Assembly: GCF_014109725.1 (NCBI RefSeq)
Contig: NZ_CP058554.1
Coordinates: forward strand, 682,001-746,000
Length of the DNA stretch: 64,000 bases
Reading direction: 5' to 3'
Source: Comamonas piscis
GTDB taxonomy: Bacteria > Pseudomonadota > Gammaproteobacteria > Burkholderiales > Burkholderiaceae_C
Shown: piece by piece, positions 32,837-41,508 of the stretch
How positions within the stretch are numbered: the first letter of the stretch is position 1
Layout of the letters: each line of letters begins with the position of its first letter
Notes under the pieces: generated by a model
Told to the model about the DNA's origin: nothing
Seen by the model: only the letters and a program-made list of their open reading frames with translations
The model's database searches: none
Translations under genes and position numbers: made by a program

Positions 32837-34309
32837 ATGAACGCCCGCCTAGACGCCGCCCATCTGCAAGCCGATGCCGCCCTGAGCCACATCAGCGACC
32901 AATGGGACCGCGATATTCTTCGCCAGCTGACCGACTACATTGCCATCCCCGCCAAGTCGCCGGGCTTTGATGGCAACTGGGAGCAGCATGGTTTTATCGA
33001 CACGGTGGTGCGCAATGCCGCGACCTGGATCGAGGCGCAGAAGGTCGAGGGGCTGACTCTGGAAGTGGTGCGTGTGCCGGGCCGCACGCCGGTGCTGTTC
33101 TTTGAGGTGCCCGCCACCCAGGCGCAGAGCACGCAGACCGTGCTGATGTACGGCCATTTGGACAAACAACCCGAGTTCTCGGGCTGGCGCAATGACCTGG
33201 GCCCCTGGACCCCCAAATACGAAGACGGCAAGCTCTATGGCCGGGGCGGCGCCGATGACGGCTATGCCACCTACGCCAGCGTGGCGGCCATCCAAGAGCT
33301 CAAACGCCAGAATGTGCCGCACCCACGCATCGTCGGCCTGATCGAGACCTGCGAGGAAAGCGGTTCGGGCGATCTGCCGGTCTATATCGACATGCTCAAG
33401 CCCCGCCTGGGCGATGTGGGCCTGGTCATTTGCCTCGATAGCGGCGCTGGCAACTACGACCAGTTGTGGCTGACCACCAGCCTGCGCGGCATGGTCGCAG
33501 GGACCTTGAAGGTCGAGATCCTCACCGAGGGTGTGCACTCGGGCGATGCCTCGGGCGTCGTGCCCTCGTCGTTCCGCATCATGCGCCAGGTGCTGGACCG
33601 CCTGGAAGACAGCAAGAGCGGCCGCCTGCTGCCAGAGAGCTTCCACTGCGCGGTACCGGCAGAGCGCCTGGCCCAGGCGCAGGCGACGGCCGGCATTCTG
33701 GGCGACGAGCTGTACAAGCGCTTCCCCTGGGCGCATTTTGATTGCAATGGCTCCAGCCTGTTTGCGCTGCCCACCACCACCGACCCTACGCAAGCGCTGC
33801 TCAAGCGCACCTGGGAGCCGACCTTGTCCGTCACCGGCGCCGAGGGCCTGCCCGCGCTGCAGGATGCCGGCAATGTGCTGCGCCCCTACACCGCCTTCAA
33901 ATTGAGCCTGCGCCTGCCCCCGCTGGTGGATGCGGCGCAGTGCATGCAAGAGCTCAAGACCTTGCTGGAAGACAATGCGCCCTACCAGGCCAAGGTGACC
34001 TGGGAAGGTGCCAATGGCGCCAACGGCTGGAATGCACCCAACACCAGCGACTGGTTCCTGAACGCGCTCAACCAATCGAGCCGCTCGCACTTTGGTGCCG
34101 ACTGCGGCTTTATCGGCCAGGGTGGCTCCATCCCGCTGATGGGCATGCTCAGTGCCGGCTTCCCCAAGGCGCAGATGATGGTTTGCGGCGTGCTGGGCCC
34201 CAAGAGCAATGCGCACGGGCCCAATGAGTTCCTGCATGTGCCCTATGCCAAGAAGCTGACCGCTGCTGTGGCGCAGGTGATTGCCAGCATGCCGACTACC
34301 GCAGCCTGA
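32837..34309 (+). CDS. M20-family metallopeptidase (dipeptidase-like)
   Basis: Zinc-dependent exopeptidase related to carnosinase/DapE. The 490-residue protein shows metal-ligand motifs MYGHLDKQPE, GGADDGYA, the general-base pair ETCEESGSGDLP, and a later His ligand (NAHGPNEFLHVPYAKK region). The start is ATG 32837 behind AGGAG (32824-32828); an upstream GTG at 32810 would swallow that site. No signal peptide is visible, so it is cytoplasmic. It ends at a strong terminator. Confidence 0.92.
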   Translation: MNARLDAAHLQADAALSHISDQWDRDILRQLTDYIAIPAKSPGFDGNWEQHGFIDTVVRNAATWIEAQKVEGLTLEVVRVPGRTPVLFFEVPATQAQSTQTVLMYGHLDKQPEFSGWRNDLGPWTPKYEDGKLYGRGGADDGYATYASVAAIQELKRQNVPHPRIVGLIETCEESGSGDLPVYIDMLKPRLGDVGLVICLDSGAGNYDQLWLTTSLRGMVAGTLKVEILTEGVHSGDASGVVPSSFRIMRQVLDRLEDSKSGRLLPESFHCAVPAERLAQAQATAGILGDELYKRFPWAHFDCNGSSLFALPTTTDPTQALLKRTWEPTLSVTGAEGLPALQDAGNVLRPYTAFKLSLRLPPLVDAAQCMQELKTLLEDNAPYQAKVTWEGANGANGWNAPNTSDWFLNALNQSSRSHFGADCGFIGQGGSIPLMGMLSAGFPKAQMMVCGVLGPKSNAHGPNEFLHVPYAKKLTAAVAQVIASMPTTAA

Positions 34310-34324
34310 GCAGGCTAGGCCCCC

Positions 34325-34370
34325 GGCAGCCGCCGCGTGCAGATGCGCACGCGGCGGCTGCCTTTTCTTT
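34325..34370 (+). terminator. Strong terminator after the M20 peptidase gene
   Basis: A perfect 16-bp stem: GGCAGCCGCCGCGTGC (34325-34340), loop AGATGC, GCACGCGGCGGCTGCC (34347-34362), then TTTTC and more T residues. Confidence 0.9.
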
Positions 34371-34396
34371 TTGACGATAACGATAACGCGCCCGCC

Positions 34397-34759
34397 ATGA
34401 CCGAGCCCAGCACCCCCACGATCTTGTTTGACGGCACGGAACCCCTGGGTGCCAGCGCCGACCTGCAGGACAACGGCAAGCCCTTTTTCTTTCAGCTGCC
34501 CAATGGCCAGAAGGCCTTTGTGATCCGCTGGCAGGGCCAGCTGCATGGCTGGATCAACGAGTGCCAACACGCCAGCGTGGCGATGGATTTTGATGGCGAC
34601 ATTCTGGAGAGCGGCCGCCAGTTCATCCTCTGCCCCTACCACGGCGCCATCTACCAGCCCGACACTGGCAAATGCGTTGGCGGCCCCTGCCGGGGCTCCA
34701 GCCTGGATGCGGTGGCGGTGGAAGAGCGCGATGGCGCCGTGTGGCTGAAGCAGGGCTGA
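34397..34759 (+). CDS. Rieske-type 2Fe-2S protein
   Basis: A 120-residue protein with one Rieske domain: CQH (C-x-H) in INECQHASVAM and CPYH (C-x2-H) in FILCPYHGAIYQ, the four ligands of the 2Fe-2S cluster at normal spacing. The start is ATG 34397; the upstream in-frame extension runs through the terminator region and is rejected. No membrane anchor or fused oxygenase domain is visible, so it could be a ferredoxin-like component. The partner is not encoded nearby. Confidence 0.88.
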   Translation: MTEPSTPTILFDGTEPLGASADLQDNGKPFFFQLPNGQKAFVIRWQGQLHGWINECQHASVAMDFDGDILESGRQFILCPYHGAIYQPDTGKCVGGPCRGSSLDAVAVEERDGAVWLKQG

Positions 34760-34875
34760 GCGCTTGCCGGTTCGCCATGCCCAAGCGTGCGCCCCAGACA
34801 TCGCTTTGGCGCGATACTGGCGGGCTTGAAAAATAAGCGGCCACTTCTGCCAGGCCGTTTGCGCAGCGCCCCGCC

Positions 34876-35277
34876 ATGAAATCCCCCATCCGAATCGTTG
34901 ATGTTGACCGCCTGGAGACCTGGACCAAGTACAAGGCCGGGCTCTGCGACAGCTGCGCCGCCAATTGCTGCACCATGCCGCTGGAGGTGCAGCTGCCCGA
35001 CCTGGTGCGCCTGGGCCTGGTCGATGCCTTCGAGGTGGACAACATAGCGCACAAGCTGATCGCCAAGCGCCTGCTCAAGGCCCGGCTGATCGACCATTAC
35101 AACCCCAAGCACAATATCTTCACGATGGCGCGTCGCGCCGGTGGCGATTGCCAGTTTCTCGACCCGGTGGCCCGGCGCTGCACTGTGTATGACAAACGGC
35201 CGGAGACCTGCCGTCTGCATCCCAAAAAAGGGCCTAAACCGGGGTTTTGTGCTTACGGGCACAAAGATTTGCAATAA
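34876..35277 (+). CDS. YkgJ-family cysteine cluster protein
   Basis: Small (133 residues) protein with the cysteine pattern C-x2-C-x3-CC in LCDSCAANCCTM followed by GGDCQFLD, RRCTVY, ETCRLHP and a C-terminal FCAYGH, as in the YkgJ/Fe-S or Zn cluster family. The function of the family is not established. It begins at ATG 34876 without a clear ribosome-binding site and has no obvious operon partner. Confidence 0.85.
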   Translation: MKSPIRIVDVDRLETWTKYKAGLCDSCAANCCTMPLEVQLPDLVRLGLVDAFEVDNIAHKLIAKRLLKARLIDHYNPKHNIFTMARRAGGDCQFLDPVARRCTVYDKRPETCRLHPKKGPKPGFCAYGHKDLQ

Positions 35278-35444
35278 ATATTGCAAATGATTTTCGAGGT
35301 GGCGGAGGCTGAATCGGCAGCTCCGTGCAAATACCGCTTCTGGAGCAGTGACATAGTCCTCTAGAATGTTTTGCGCACCTGCAGCAGGTGTTTCCTTGGT
35401 CTGTGTTCCTGCATGGCTGAGGCATTTTCTCTGCCATAAAGCCG

Positions 35445-37418
35445 ATGCACAAATCAAAAATCTTCTGGACGCTGGGACTGCTGGCCATGCTGGCGGCTGT
35501 ATGCACTATTTACGGCCTGGGGCTGCATAACAGCCTGGTGTTTGACGATGGGCGGCTCTCGGATGGCACCATTTTTGGTCGCTATGGCAGCCTGCTTGAA
35601 CCCAAGGTACGCATGCTGTCCTATGGCAGCTTTGTCTGGATCCAGTCTTTGGCCGGAGACAGTATCGCGCTGCAGCGTGCGTTTAATATATTGTTACATA
35701 TAGCCAACTGCTATGCCATTTGGCTTTTGGTGACAGAGTTATTCAAACACACTGAGTTTTCTGAAGAGGCGCGCGCGGAGCCGGGTTTTGATACGAATAT
35801 CCGCATCTCCATTTTTGCCGCTGTCTCGTTGTTTGCGGTGCATCCGGTGGGCGTTTATGCCGTGGGTTATCTTGTCCAGCGCAGCATGCTGATGATGACC
35901 CTGTTTTCGGCGCTGGCCTGCTGGGCGTATATCCGGGCTTTGTCGGGTGCGGGGCTGCAGTGGGCGGCGCTGGCCGTGGTTTTCCTGCTTTGCGCGCTGA
36001 TGAGCAAAGAGCATGCGGTGGTACTGCCGGCGCTGGCCTTGCCGCTCTATGTGTTTGTCAAACGGCCTACGTGGAAAAGGCTGCTGACCATTGCTGCAGC
36101 GATTGTGCTGCTCATCGGCGTGTTTACCGCGCTGCTGTGGACGCAGCTGGGCGCCTTTGTCGGCGCGGTTGCCACCGATGACACCTCCTGGGCCTATGTG
36201 CGCCAGCTGGAGCAACTCCACCCCGGTATCAGCTCGTCGATCTATCCGCTGAGCCTGCTCAACCAGGGCAAGCTGTTCTTTGAATACGGCCTGCTGTGGT
36301 TCCTGCCCAATGTGCAATGGATGGCGCTGGACCTGCGCCCGGTCTTCCCGCTGGGCTTTGGCAGCCTGCCCCATCTGCTGGGTGGCTTGGGCTATCTGGC
36401 GCTGGTGATCGGCAGCGCAGTTTTGCTGCTGCGCCGGCGCGATGCCTGGGGCCTCGTTGGCCTGGTGCTGCTGTGCACGGCGCTGCTGTTCAGCACCGAG
36501 TTTGTCACCAGCTGGCTGCAAGACCCCTTTGTGCTCTACCGCAGCTATATCTGGGCGATGCTGTTGCCCGCCCTGCTGGCGCTGGTGCTGCTGCTGTTCC
36601 CGCGCAAGCTGATGGTGGCGATCGCCTGCGCGGCCGGCCTGGTGCTGACGGGCCTGGCCGCAGAGCGCAGCCTGAGCCTGAAGACGCCCTACACCGCCTG
36701 GAGCGATGCGGCCCAGAAGGTGGATGCGCAAGCCCCGTTCAATGCCTTTGGCCGCTGGCGCCCCTTTATCAACCGGGGCGCCTACCTGTTGGAGAACCTG
36801 AGCTATGAACAGGCACTGCAGGACTTTGAAACAGCCATTGCGCTGCAGGAGCCACAGGGCTCGGCCCAGTTCAACCGGGGCATGGCGTTGGAGCTGCTCA
36901 AGCGCTACCCCGAGGCCTTGGCCGCATTCGACAGCGCCCAAAAGCAGGGCTTTGACAATGCCGCACTGGCCTACCACCAGGCCACGGCCTACAAGCTGAT
37001 GCAGCAGATGGAACCCGCCTTCCAGAGCTATGCCAAGGCATTGAAGCTGCAGCCCGAAGAAGCGCTGGTATCCAAGATCCTGCTGGAGCAGGCCGAGGTC
37101 GCCATCCCTGCGGGCCACTACGACGTCGCCATTGCCAACTACCAGCGGCTGCTGAAAAAGGCCCCGGACAACACCCGCCTGGAGGTGGGCCTGGGCATTG
37201 CGCTGATCGGCAAGCAGGACTTTGCGCAGGCCTTGCAGATCTTTGATGCCTCGCTGGCGCGCCGGCCCAATCCGCCCGCTTACTACGGCAAGGCCCTGGT
37301 GTACCGTGCCAAGGGCGACCGGGCCCAGGCCATCCACAACCTGCAGCGCGCCAGTGCGATGGACCCGGCCAACCCGGTCTACCGGCAACTGCTGCAGCAA
37401 CTGCAGCGCGGGCAATAA
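35445..37418 (+). CDS. Polytopic membrane protein with C-terminal TPR repeats (glycan-type)
   Basis: A 657-residue protein with an N-terminal membrane helix (LGLLAMLAAVCTIYGLGL), an early FDDGRL motif, at least eight further membrane segments up to about residue 405 and then TPR-like repeats (about 445-650, for example YEQALQDFETAIALQ and YPEALAAFDSAQKQ). This layout resembles TMTC-type or GT-C glycosyltransferases and O-antigen-assembly proteins with TPR domains. I do not recognise the exact family. The next glycosyltransferase follows after 1 base, so they are probably one operon. Confidence 0.8.
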   Translation: MHKSKIFWTLGLLAMLAAVCTIYGLGLHNSLVFDDGRLSDGTIFGRYGSLLEPKVRMLSYGSFVWIQSLAGDSIALQRAFNILLHIANCYAIWLLVTELFKHTEFSEEARAEPGFDTNIRISIFAAVSLFAVHPVGVYAVGYLVQRSMLMMTLFSALACWAYIRALSGAGLQWAALAVVFLLCALMSKEHAVVLPALALPLYVFVKRPTWKRLLTIAAAIVLLIGVFTALLWTQLGAFVGAVATDDTSWAYVRQLEQLHPGISSSIYPLSLLNQGKLFFEYGLLWFLPNVQWMALDLRPVFPLGFGSLPHLLGGLGYLALVIGSAVLLLRRRDAWGLVGLVLLCTALLFSTEFVTSWLQDPFVLYRSYIWAMLLPALLALVLLLFPRKLMVAIACAAGLVLTGLAAERSLSLKTPYTAWSDAAQKVDAQAPFNAFGRWRPFINRGAYLLENLSYEQALQDFETAIALQEPQGSAQFNRGMALELLKRYPEALAAFDSAQKQGFDNAALAYHQATAYKLMQQMEPAFQSYAKALKLQPEEALVSKILLEQAEVAIPAGHYDVAIANYQRLLKKAPDNTRLEVGLGIALIGKQDFAQALQIFDASLARRPNPPAYYGKALVYRAKGDRAQAIHNLQRASAMDPANPVYRQLLQQLQRGQ

Positions 37419-37419
37419 G

Positions 37420-39129
37420 ATGCTGCGCGAATGGCTGGGCCGGCCCAAGGCGCCTTCACTGCAAGCCCGGGTGGCTGCTGCGCCGCTGCGCGTGCTGCAT
37501 GTGGGCAAGTTCTACCCGCCGTACCGGGGCGGCATGGAGTCGTTTCTGGCCGATCTGATCGAGCAACAGCGCGCCAGCGGTATCGACGCCTATGCCGTGG
37601 TGCATGGCGATCCGCTGCCCGATGACCCGCCCTGGCTGATCCGCGTGCCGGTGCAGATCACCTTGGTGTTCGCGCCGATTGCGCTGGGTTTTCCGCTGGC
37701 GCTGCACCGCGCCATCCGCGCTTTCCAACCCGATGTGCTGCATTTGCACATGCCTAACAATGCCGCGTTCTGGGCCTTGTTGATGCCGGCCGCGCGCCGG
37801 GTGGCCTGGGTGACGCACTGGCACTCGGATGTGCTGATCTCCAAATGGGACAGCCTGCTGCAGCTTTGCTACCAGGTCTACAAACCGTTTGAGACCAAGC
37901 TGCTGCGACAAAGCGCAGCCATTCTGGCCACCTCTCCCCCCTATATGGCTGCCAGCATTCCGCTGCAGCGCTGGTTGTTCAAGACCTTGGCCATTCCGCT
38001 GGGCTTGAAGCCGCTGGACCAGTCGGCCCTGGTGCAGGCCCAGACCGAGGGCCCGCAGCTGCAGCTGTGGGGCGATGCGCGGCTGCGTGTGCTGTCGGTC
38101 GGCCGGCTGACTTACTACAAAGGCTTTGACACCCTTATTTCGGCGGTCGCAGGCTTTGCCGATGTGCAGCTGCTCATTGCCGGCGAAGGCGAGCAGCGCA
38201 AGGATCTGGAGGCACTGATCGCCCGGGAGCGCAGCCAGCAGGGCTGCGCCAACGTCCAACTGCTCGGCCAGGTGAGCGAGGCGCAAAAGCATGCGCTATT
38301 CAACAGCTGCGACATCTTTGCGCTGGCCTCGCGCGAGCGCACCGAGGCCTTTGGCCTGGTGCTGATCGAGGCCATGCAGCATGGCAAGCCCTGCATTGCT
38401 TCCGACCTGGACGGCTCGGGCATGTCCTGGGTGGTGGGGCAGTCGGGCAGCGGCCAGTGCTATGCGCCTGACCAGGTGCAGGCCTGGAAAGAGGCGATCC
38501 GCCAGGCGCTGGCCGCCAAGGCCCAGCTGGCCGAGCGCGGCCTGGCCGCGCAGCAGGCGGCCGATGCCTATTTCAGCATCAGCCAGTGTGAGCGGCGCAT
38601 TGCCGAGGTCTATGACAGCATCCAGCCTGCGACCGAGTCGCTGCCGATAGCGCCCCAGGCCAATACCCCGGCCAGGCCCTTGCAGGTGGCCGTGCTGCAG
38701 CAGCCTGCCCAATGGCCGCAACTGCAGCAGTGGCAGGCAGATCACCCGGAGAGCCTGCTGCTCTGCGTCGATGCCAGTGGCCAGCGCGATCCCGATCCGC
38801 AGGCCCAGCGCGGTCTGGCCCAGGTATCGCTCCGGGACCTGGACTGGCCCGATGTGATTGCGCTGATCCAGCGGCTGGCGGAGGAGCAGACGCTGAGCGC
38901 TTTGTCGATCTGTTCTGCGGCTGATCTGCTGGGGCAGAAGGGGCTGGAGGTACCTGTGCTGCAACCACAGGGCCGGTGGCAGCGCTGGCTGGCACGGCGC
39001 GGCATCCGCCACCTGCAGCTGGGGCGGGCGGCGCTGGTGCTGCAAGGCGATGAGCTGGCCGCCTGGGCCCGCGCACAGCATGCCAGCTGGGGCAGGCATC
39101 TGTTCATGCGCAGCGCAGCGCAGCCCTGA
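37420..39129 (+). CDS. GT4-type glycosyltransferase with an extra C-terminal domain
   Basis: GT-B fold glycosyltransferase: N-terminal domain with VLHVGKFYPPYRGGMESFLADL and the WVTHWHSDVLISKWDSLLQ region, C-terminal nucleotide-binding domain with SVGRLTYYKGFDTLI and ERTEAFGLVLIEAMQHGKPCI (the E-x7-E pair). After the standard end near residue 400 there is a further 150-residue segment with no recognisable motif (from about TESLPIAPQ to RSAAQP). ATG 37420 begins 2 bases after the previous gene's stop. The acceptor is unknown; surface polysaccharide or protein glycosylation is inferred. Confidence 0.88.
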   Translation: MLREWLGRPKAPSLQARVAAAPLRVLHVGKFYPPYRGGMESFLADLIEQQRASGIDAYAVVHGDPLPDDPPWLIRVPVQITLVFAPIALGFPLALHRAIRAFQPDVLHLHMPNNAAFWALLMPAARRVAWVTHWHSDVLISKWDSLLQLCYQVYKPFETKLLRQSAAILATSPPYMAASIPLQRWLFKTLAIPLGLKPLDQSALVQAQTEGPQLQLWGDARLRVLSVGRLTYYKGFDTLISAVAGFADVQLLIAGEGEQRKDLEALIARERSQQGCANVQLLGQVSEAQKHALFNSCDIFALASRERTEAFGLVLIEAMQHGKPCIASDLDGSGMSWVVGQSGSGQCYAPDQVQAWKEAIRQALAAKAQLAERGLAAQQAADAYFSISQCERRIAEVYDSIQPATESLPIAPQANTPARPLQVAVLQQPAQWPQLQQWQADHPESLLLCVDASGQRDPDPQAQRGLAQVSLRDLDWPDVIALIQRLAEEQTLSALSICSAADLLGQKGLEVPVLQPQGRWQRWLARRGIRHLQLGRAALVLQGDELAAWARAQHASWGRHLFMRSAAQP

Positions 39130-39136
39130 GACCCGA

Positions 39137-40438
39137 TCAGCAGCCCAGCAGCAGCGGGGGCCGTACCACACAGACCAAGCTGGCCGCCGTGCCTGCTGCC
39201 AGCAGGGCGTTACGGCGCAGGCCTGGCCAGTGGCGGCTCAGCTGCTCCACACCGATGGCGGCGGGAACAGCGGCAAAAAAGATGCCGTAGTTGAGCACGC
39301 GCAAGAACCAGTTGGTATGCAGCAGCCACCAGGAGACGGTGACGGATAGCAGGCCCAGCAGCGCAAAGCCCAGCAGCGCCCAGACGAGAAAACGGGTCAT
39401 CACCGGGTCGATGCGGCTGGGGTGCAGGCCCATCAACCAACGCCCCGCTCCGATGAGGAAAAACGCCGCGAACATCAGATTGCCCGATTGGAAAACCGCA
39501 AAGCGCAGCCAGGAGCCTTCATAGGGGTCCCAGGCTTCGGGCGGCAGCAGATAGGCCTGCACGGCCAGGACGGCGATGGCAGCGCTGCCCAGCGCCCAGG
39601 CCGTGCTGCGCCGGTGGCGCAGCAGCAAAGCGGCGATGGCCGCCGGCCACTGAAAGGCCTGGCGCCAGAAGCCTTGCGTGGCCCAGAGCAGCAGCAGCCC
39701 CAGCAGCGCAGCCAGCGACAGCACCGTCACCGAGTCGGCCAGCCCCAGCGGCCAGTGCTGCAGATGGGCCTGGGCCAGGTCCTGCAGCATCGCGGCATAG
39801 GGGCCATCGGGCCAGCCGTAGACGGCGAGGCTCGCCGCGAGCGACAGGACCACCAGCAGGTGGCGGCGGCTCCAGCGGCGCTGCGTGATGCTGTCCGCTG
39901 CGACCAGAAAGCAGCAGAGAAAGACCAGCACCGCATGGCTCAGGATATGGGTGAAGGCCACACAGGGCAAGGCCACAAAGAAGGCCAGGCCACCGCGCTG
40001 CTGCAGCCAGCGCCAGACCGAGATGCTGCCCAGAAACACCGCCAGCTGCCCCCATTGCTGCGGGCGCGCCTCCAGCAAAGGCGCCCAGAAATAGCTCGAC
40101 AGCGCCAAGGTGGCAAACAGCGGCAGCAGCCGGGTGAGGCCCAGCCGGGCATAGCCCCAGCCCAGGCCGCAGACCACGACAAACACGCCGGCCACACCCA
40201 GCCAGGGCATCACCTGGGCGGGGCTGAAGGCCGTGTACCAGGCGGTCTGGCGCAGCAGGTCGACAAAGGCCGGGCCGGACACCGGCCAGTCCACCCCCCG
40301 ATCCAGCTGGCGGGCGATTTGGATCCAGGCGGATTCGTCATTGGCGCAGATGGGGTAGTCCAGCAAGATGCGCAGCGCGCAGGCCAGTAGTGCTGACCAG
40401 CCGCCCCAGGCAAGGAGCGCCGCTACGCGCGGGCGCAA
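39137..40438 (-). CDS. Polytopic membrane protein of unknown function
   Basis: A 433-residue hydrophobic protein with about ten to twelve membrane segments and a short early motif ICANDESAWIQIARQL in the first external loop, which resembles the acidic motif of GT-C type glycosyltransferases. I recognise no family. The only start codon in this frame downstream of the last stop is TTG at 40438, so the start is uncertain. It converges with the GT4 gene, their stops being 7 bases apart, and may belong to the same glycan process. Confidence 0.72.
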   Translation of the reverse strand: MRPRVAALLAWGGWSALLACALRILLDYPICANDESAWIQIARQLDRGVDWPVSGPAFVDLLRQTAWYTAFSPAQVMPWLGVAGVFVVVCGLGWGYARLGLTRLLPLFATLALSSYFWAPLLEARPQQWGQLAVFLGSISVWRWLQQRGGLAFFVALPCVAFTHILSHAVLVFLCCFLVAADSITQRRWSRRHLLVVLSLAASLAVYGWPDGPYAAMLQDLAQAHLQHWPLGLADSVTVLSLAALLGLLLLWATQGFWRQAFQWPAAIAALLLRHRRSTAWALGSAAIAVLAVQAYLLPPEAWDPYEGSWLRFAVFQSGNLMFAAFFLIGAGRWLMGLHPSRIDPVMTRFLVWALLGFALLGLLSVTVSWWLLHTNWFLRVLNYGIFFAAVPAAIGVEQLSRHWPGLRRNALLAAGTAASLVCVVRPPLLLGC

Positions 40439-40525
40439 TGGCGGCCAGGGGTCAAGCGCCTGTGGGCTGGCCCAGGGCGGCGGGGAGGGGATAGGCAGGG
40501 GGCATCTCCAGCAATTTCTATAAGC

Positions 40526-41428
40526 TCATAAATCCATTCTTGCAAAGACCGGTCGTTGCCGTTGCATCAATTCGTACAGCGCCTGGGCCAGCAAGGACAG
40601 GCTGGGCTCGCGCCTGCGCACCATGTAGATCTGGCGGTCCATACCGGGCAGATGCAGCGGCCGGGTGACCAGGCCTGGCTGTACAAAGTGAAACAAAGTC
40701 AAGGCCGGCACCACGCTGATACCCATGCCCGCCTTGACCAGGCCCATCACGGTGGCGAGCTGCTCCACCTCCACCAGGGTCTGCATGCTCTGGGGAAAGA
40801 AGGCGGCATCCAGGTACTGGCGCACGCTGCTGTGCCGGGCCAGGTGCACAAAGGGCCAGGCCGCCAGGTCGGCCAGCTGCACCTCGTCCAGCGCGGCCAG
40901 CGGGTGGTCGGCCGGGCAGACCAGGTGAAAGCTATCGCTGCAAAAGGGCTCTGCCCGCAGGTCGGGCGTATCGGCGCGGATGGCGGCCAGCGCAAAGTCG
41001 GCATCGCCATTGGCCACCGCCGCAATGCAGGGCTCGGACAGCACATCGAACACCTGCAGCTGCACACCCGGGTGCTGCCCCGCAAACTGGCGCAGCACCG
41101 GCGGCAGCCAGCCCGCAGCCAGCGACGGCAATAAGGCCACGCTCACCCGGCCCTGGGCCAGCTGGGCGGTATCGCGCATGGCTTTCTCGCAGGCCGCAAA
41201 TTCGGCCGCGATGCGCTGGGCGGACAGCAGAAACTGCTCGCCCTCGGGCGTCAGCAGCACATGCCGGGTGCTGCGCTCGAACAGGCGCAGGCCCACGGTC
41301 GTCTCCAAACTGCGGATCAGCGCGCTGAAAGCCGGTTGCGACAGGTGGCAGAGGCTGGCTGCGCGGGTGAAGTTCTTCTGGCTGGCCAGCGCCAGAAAGG
41401 CCTGGATATCGCGGGCGGAGAGATTCAT
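40526..41428 (-). CDS. LysR-family transcriptional regulator
   Basis: A 300-residue LTTR with N-terminal winged helix (LSARDIQAFLALASQKNFTRAASLCHLSQPAFSALIRSLE) and a C-terminal substrate-binding domain. It is divergent from the AtuA-like gene with an 80-base gap that holds a palindrome, so it probably controls that AtuA/Bug unit. Confidence 0.92.
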   Translation of the reverse strand: MNLSARDIQAFLALASQKNFTRAASLCHLSQPAFSALIRSLETTVGLRLFERSTRHVLLTPEGEQFLLSAQRIAAEFAACEKAMRDTAQLAQGRVSVALLPSLAAGWLPPVLRQFAGQHPGVQLQVFDVLSEPCIAAVANGDADFALAAIRADTPDLRAEPFCSDSFHLVCPADHPLAALDEVQLADLAAWPFVHLARHSSVRQYLDAAFFPQSMQTLVEVEQLATVMGLVKAGMGISVVPALTLFHFVQPGLVTRPLHLPGMDRQIYMVRRREPSLSLLAQALYELMQRQRPVFARMDL

Positions 41429-41438
41429 TTGTATTGCG

Positions 41439-41450
41439 GATTAATTAATC
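41439..41450. promoter_or_regulatory. Palindromic LysR operator candidate
   Basis: GATTAATTAATC is a perfect 12-bp palindrome in the divergent gap of the LysR and AtuA-type genes. It lies 11 bases from the LysR start and 59 bases from the AtuA start. Confidence 0.4.
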
Positions 41451-41508
41451 TCAATTATCGATTTCACAACATAGAGCCTATTTTCTATAGTGGTCTGCAG
41501 GAGATGCT

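Noticed and set aside
32849..34801. Long minus-strand open frame opposite the M20 peptidase and Rieske genes
   Set aside because: Antisense shadow spanning two independent plus-strand genes and a terminator.
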